From Pseudomonas sp. DY-1 (lineage in GTDB: Bacteria > Pseudomonadota > Gammaproteobacteria > Pseudomonadales > Pseudomonadaceae), in NCBI RefSeq assembly GCF_003626975.1, contig NZ_CP032616.1:2790001-2854000 (forward strand): 64,000 nucleotides of DNA, read 5' to 3'. A program made the position numbers and the translations under genes. Below are positions 63,450-64,000 of this stretch, one piece after another (position 1 is the stretch's first letter; each line of letters begins with the position of its first letter). The notes under the pieces were generated by a model. That model saw only the letters and a program-made list of their open reading frames with translations, was not told the DNA's origin and ran no database searches.

Positions 63450-64000
63450 ATGATAAGAACAACAAAGGGGCATCCCCTTGCGCCGCTTCACTCCGCGATC
63501 CGCTTTGCCTGCCTGGGCCTTGCCCTCGGCCATGCTGGCCAGGGTCACGCTCTGGCTTTCCAGCCCAACGATGACCTGAAAATCTCCTGGGACACGACCC
63601 TCACCTACGCCCTCGCCTGGCGTACCGAGTCCCGCGATCACGCGCTGTCCAACGGTTTCCCGAACCCGAACATCGCCAACATCGACGACGGCAACAACGC
63701 TTTCGACAAGGGCAGCCTGATCACCAACCGCGCCAGCTTCCTCACCGAGGCCAACTTCAACTGGCGCAGCGATTTCGGCCTGTTCATGCGCGCCAGCGGC
63801 TTCTACGACGATGTCTACAACCGCAGCAATGACAACGGCACCGGCACCTCCAACTGCCTCGCTGGCGGCGGCTGCTCCCAGGCCAACCACTTCCCCCATG
63901 ACACCATCGACCAGCACGGCAAGGACGTCCGCCTGCTCGACTCCTACCTCTACGGCGCCTGGGACATGGGCGGCCACGACATCAACCTGCGCCTCGGCGA
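63450..64000 (+). CDS. DUF1302 family outer membrane protein (3' end outside window)
   Basis: At least 183 residues. Signal-peptide-like N-terminus (IRFACLGLALGHAGQGHALA) is followed by ISWDTTLTYALAWRTE, FDKGSLITNRASFLTEANFNWRSDFGLFMRASGFYDDVYN and SYLYGAWDMGGHDINLRLG, typical of DUF1302 beta-strand proteins. Relatives accompany steroid, terpene or hydrocarbon catabolism with DUF1329 partners. Start ATG 63450 is the only good choice, but the ribosome binding site is weak. Confidence 0.8.
   Translation, partial: MIRTTKGHPLAPLHSAIRFACLGLALGHAGQGHALAFQPNDDLKISWDTTLTYALAWRTESRDHALSNGFPNPNIANIDDGNNAFDKGSLITNRASFLTEANFNWRSDFGLFMRASGFYDDVYNRSNDNGTGTSNCLAGGGCSQANHFPHDTIDQHGKDVRLLDSYLYGAWDMGGHDINLRLG

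Overview
The window looks like chromosomal DNA of a Pseudomonas species. The coding is dense and GC-rich, and the order lpxL/htrB-minC-minD-minE-rluA, then a phosphate-ester-type ABC operon, prc, an EAL/CBS/GGDEF protein, an FKBP isomerase, Val/Asp tRNAs, rdgC and an mxtR/crbS-type hybrid kinase follows what I remember of the P. aeruginosa PA3239-PA3271 region. Interspersed are genes I do not expect there (OprD-type porin plus ModA, ahpCF, a divergent lysA/lysR pair, a KstD-like catabolic cluster). Intergenic space is filled with several families of short palindromic repeats. I see no phage, integrase, transposase or CRISPR array.

Layout. 0-7.5 kb: a GH17 membrane enzyme cut by the left edge, a small membrane protein, an alpha/beta hydrolase overlapping an MlaA-like protein, pirin, patatin and a lipid A acyltransferase. 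7.5-13 kb: minCDE, rluA, a methyltransferase, an M18 aminopeptidase and a gmhA-type isomerase. 13-19.3 kb: a UTRA/GntR regulator divergent from a six-gene operon (binding protein, AP-superfamily hydrolase, two permeases, ATPase, HAD phosphatase), with two TGGTCTAGACCA-like operators. 19.5-22 kb: an OprD-family porin divergent from an orphan ModA, each with a ModE-type box. 22-25 kb: ahpF and ahpC with an OxyR-like site. 25-33.7 kb: quinone oxidoreductase, prc, c-di-GMP protein, small operons and fklB. 33.9-34.3 kb: two tandem tRNA-Val/tRNA-Asp units. 34.5-41.5 kb: rdgC, a BASS transporter, a guanidine-II riboswitch with sugE/gdx, an MFS-PlsC fusion, azlCD, an AraC regulator and a GNAT.

41.7-50 kb: hybrid kinase mxtR/crbS, a Crp-like regulator, an acyl-CoA synthetase, a frameshifted GlcG/HbpS-like gene and a ZapE/AFG1-type ATPase. 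50-56.5 kb: lysA/lysR, a MocR regulator, and a TIM-barrel isomerase with an MFS transporter. 56.5-58.5 kb: pbpG, a frameshifted DUF488 gene and a thioesterase. 58.6-64 kb: a GlxA-type AraC regulator, two SDRs, a KstD-like flavoprotein and a DUF1302 outer membrane protein cut by the right edge. Three copies of one dyad motif sit in the promoters of this last cluster and mark a probable small regulon.

Most striking observations: two ModE-type boxes pairing a porin with a lone ModA; the three-copy dyad in the catabolic cluster; the guanidine-II riboswitch; the UTRA-controlled organophosphate operon; a cluster of three DnaA boxes; and two single-base frameshifts in otherwise well-preserved genes.
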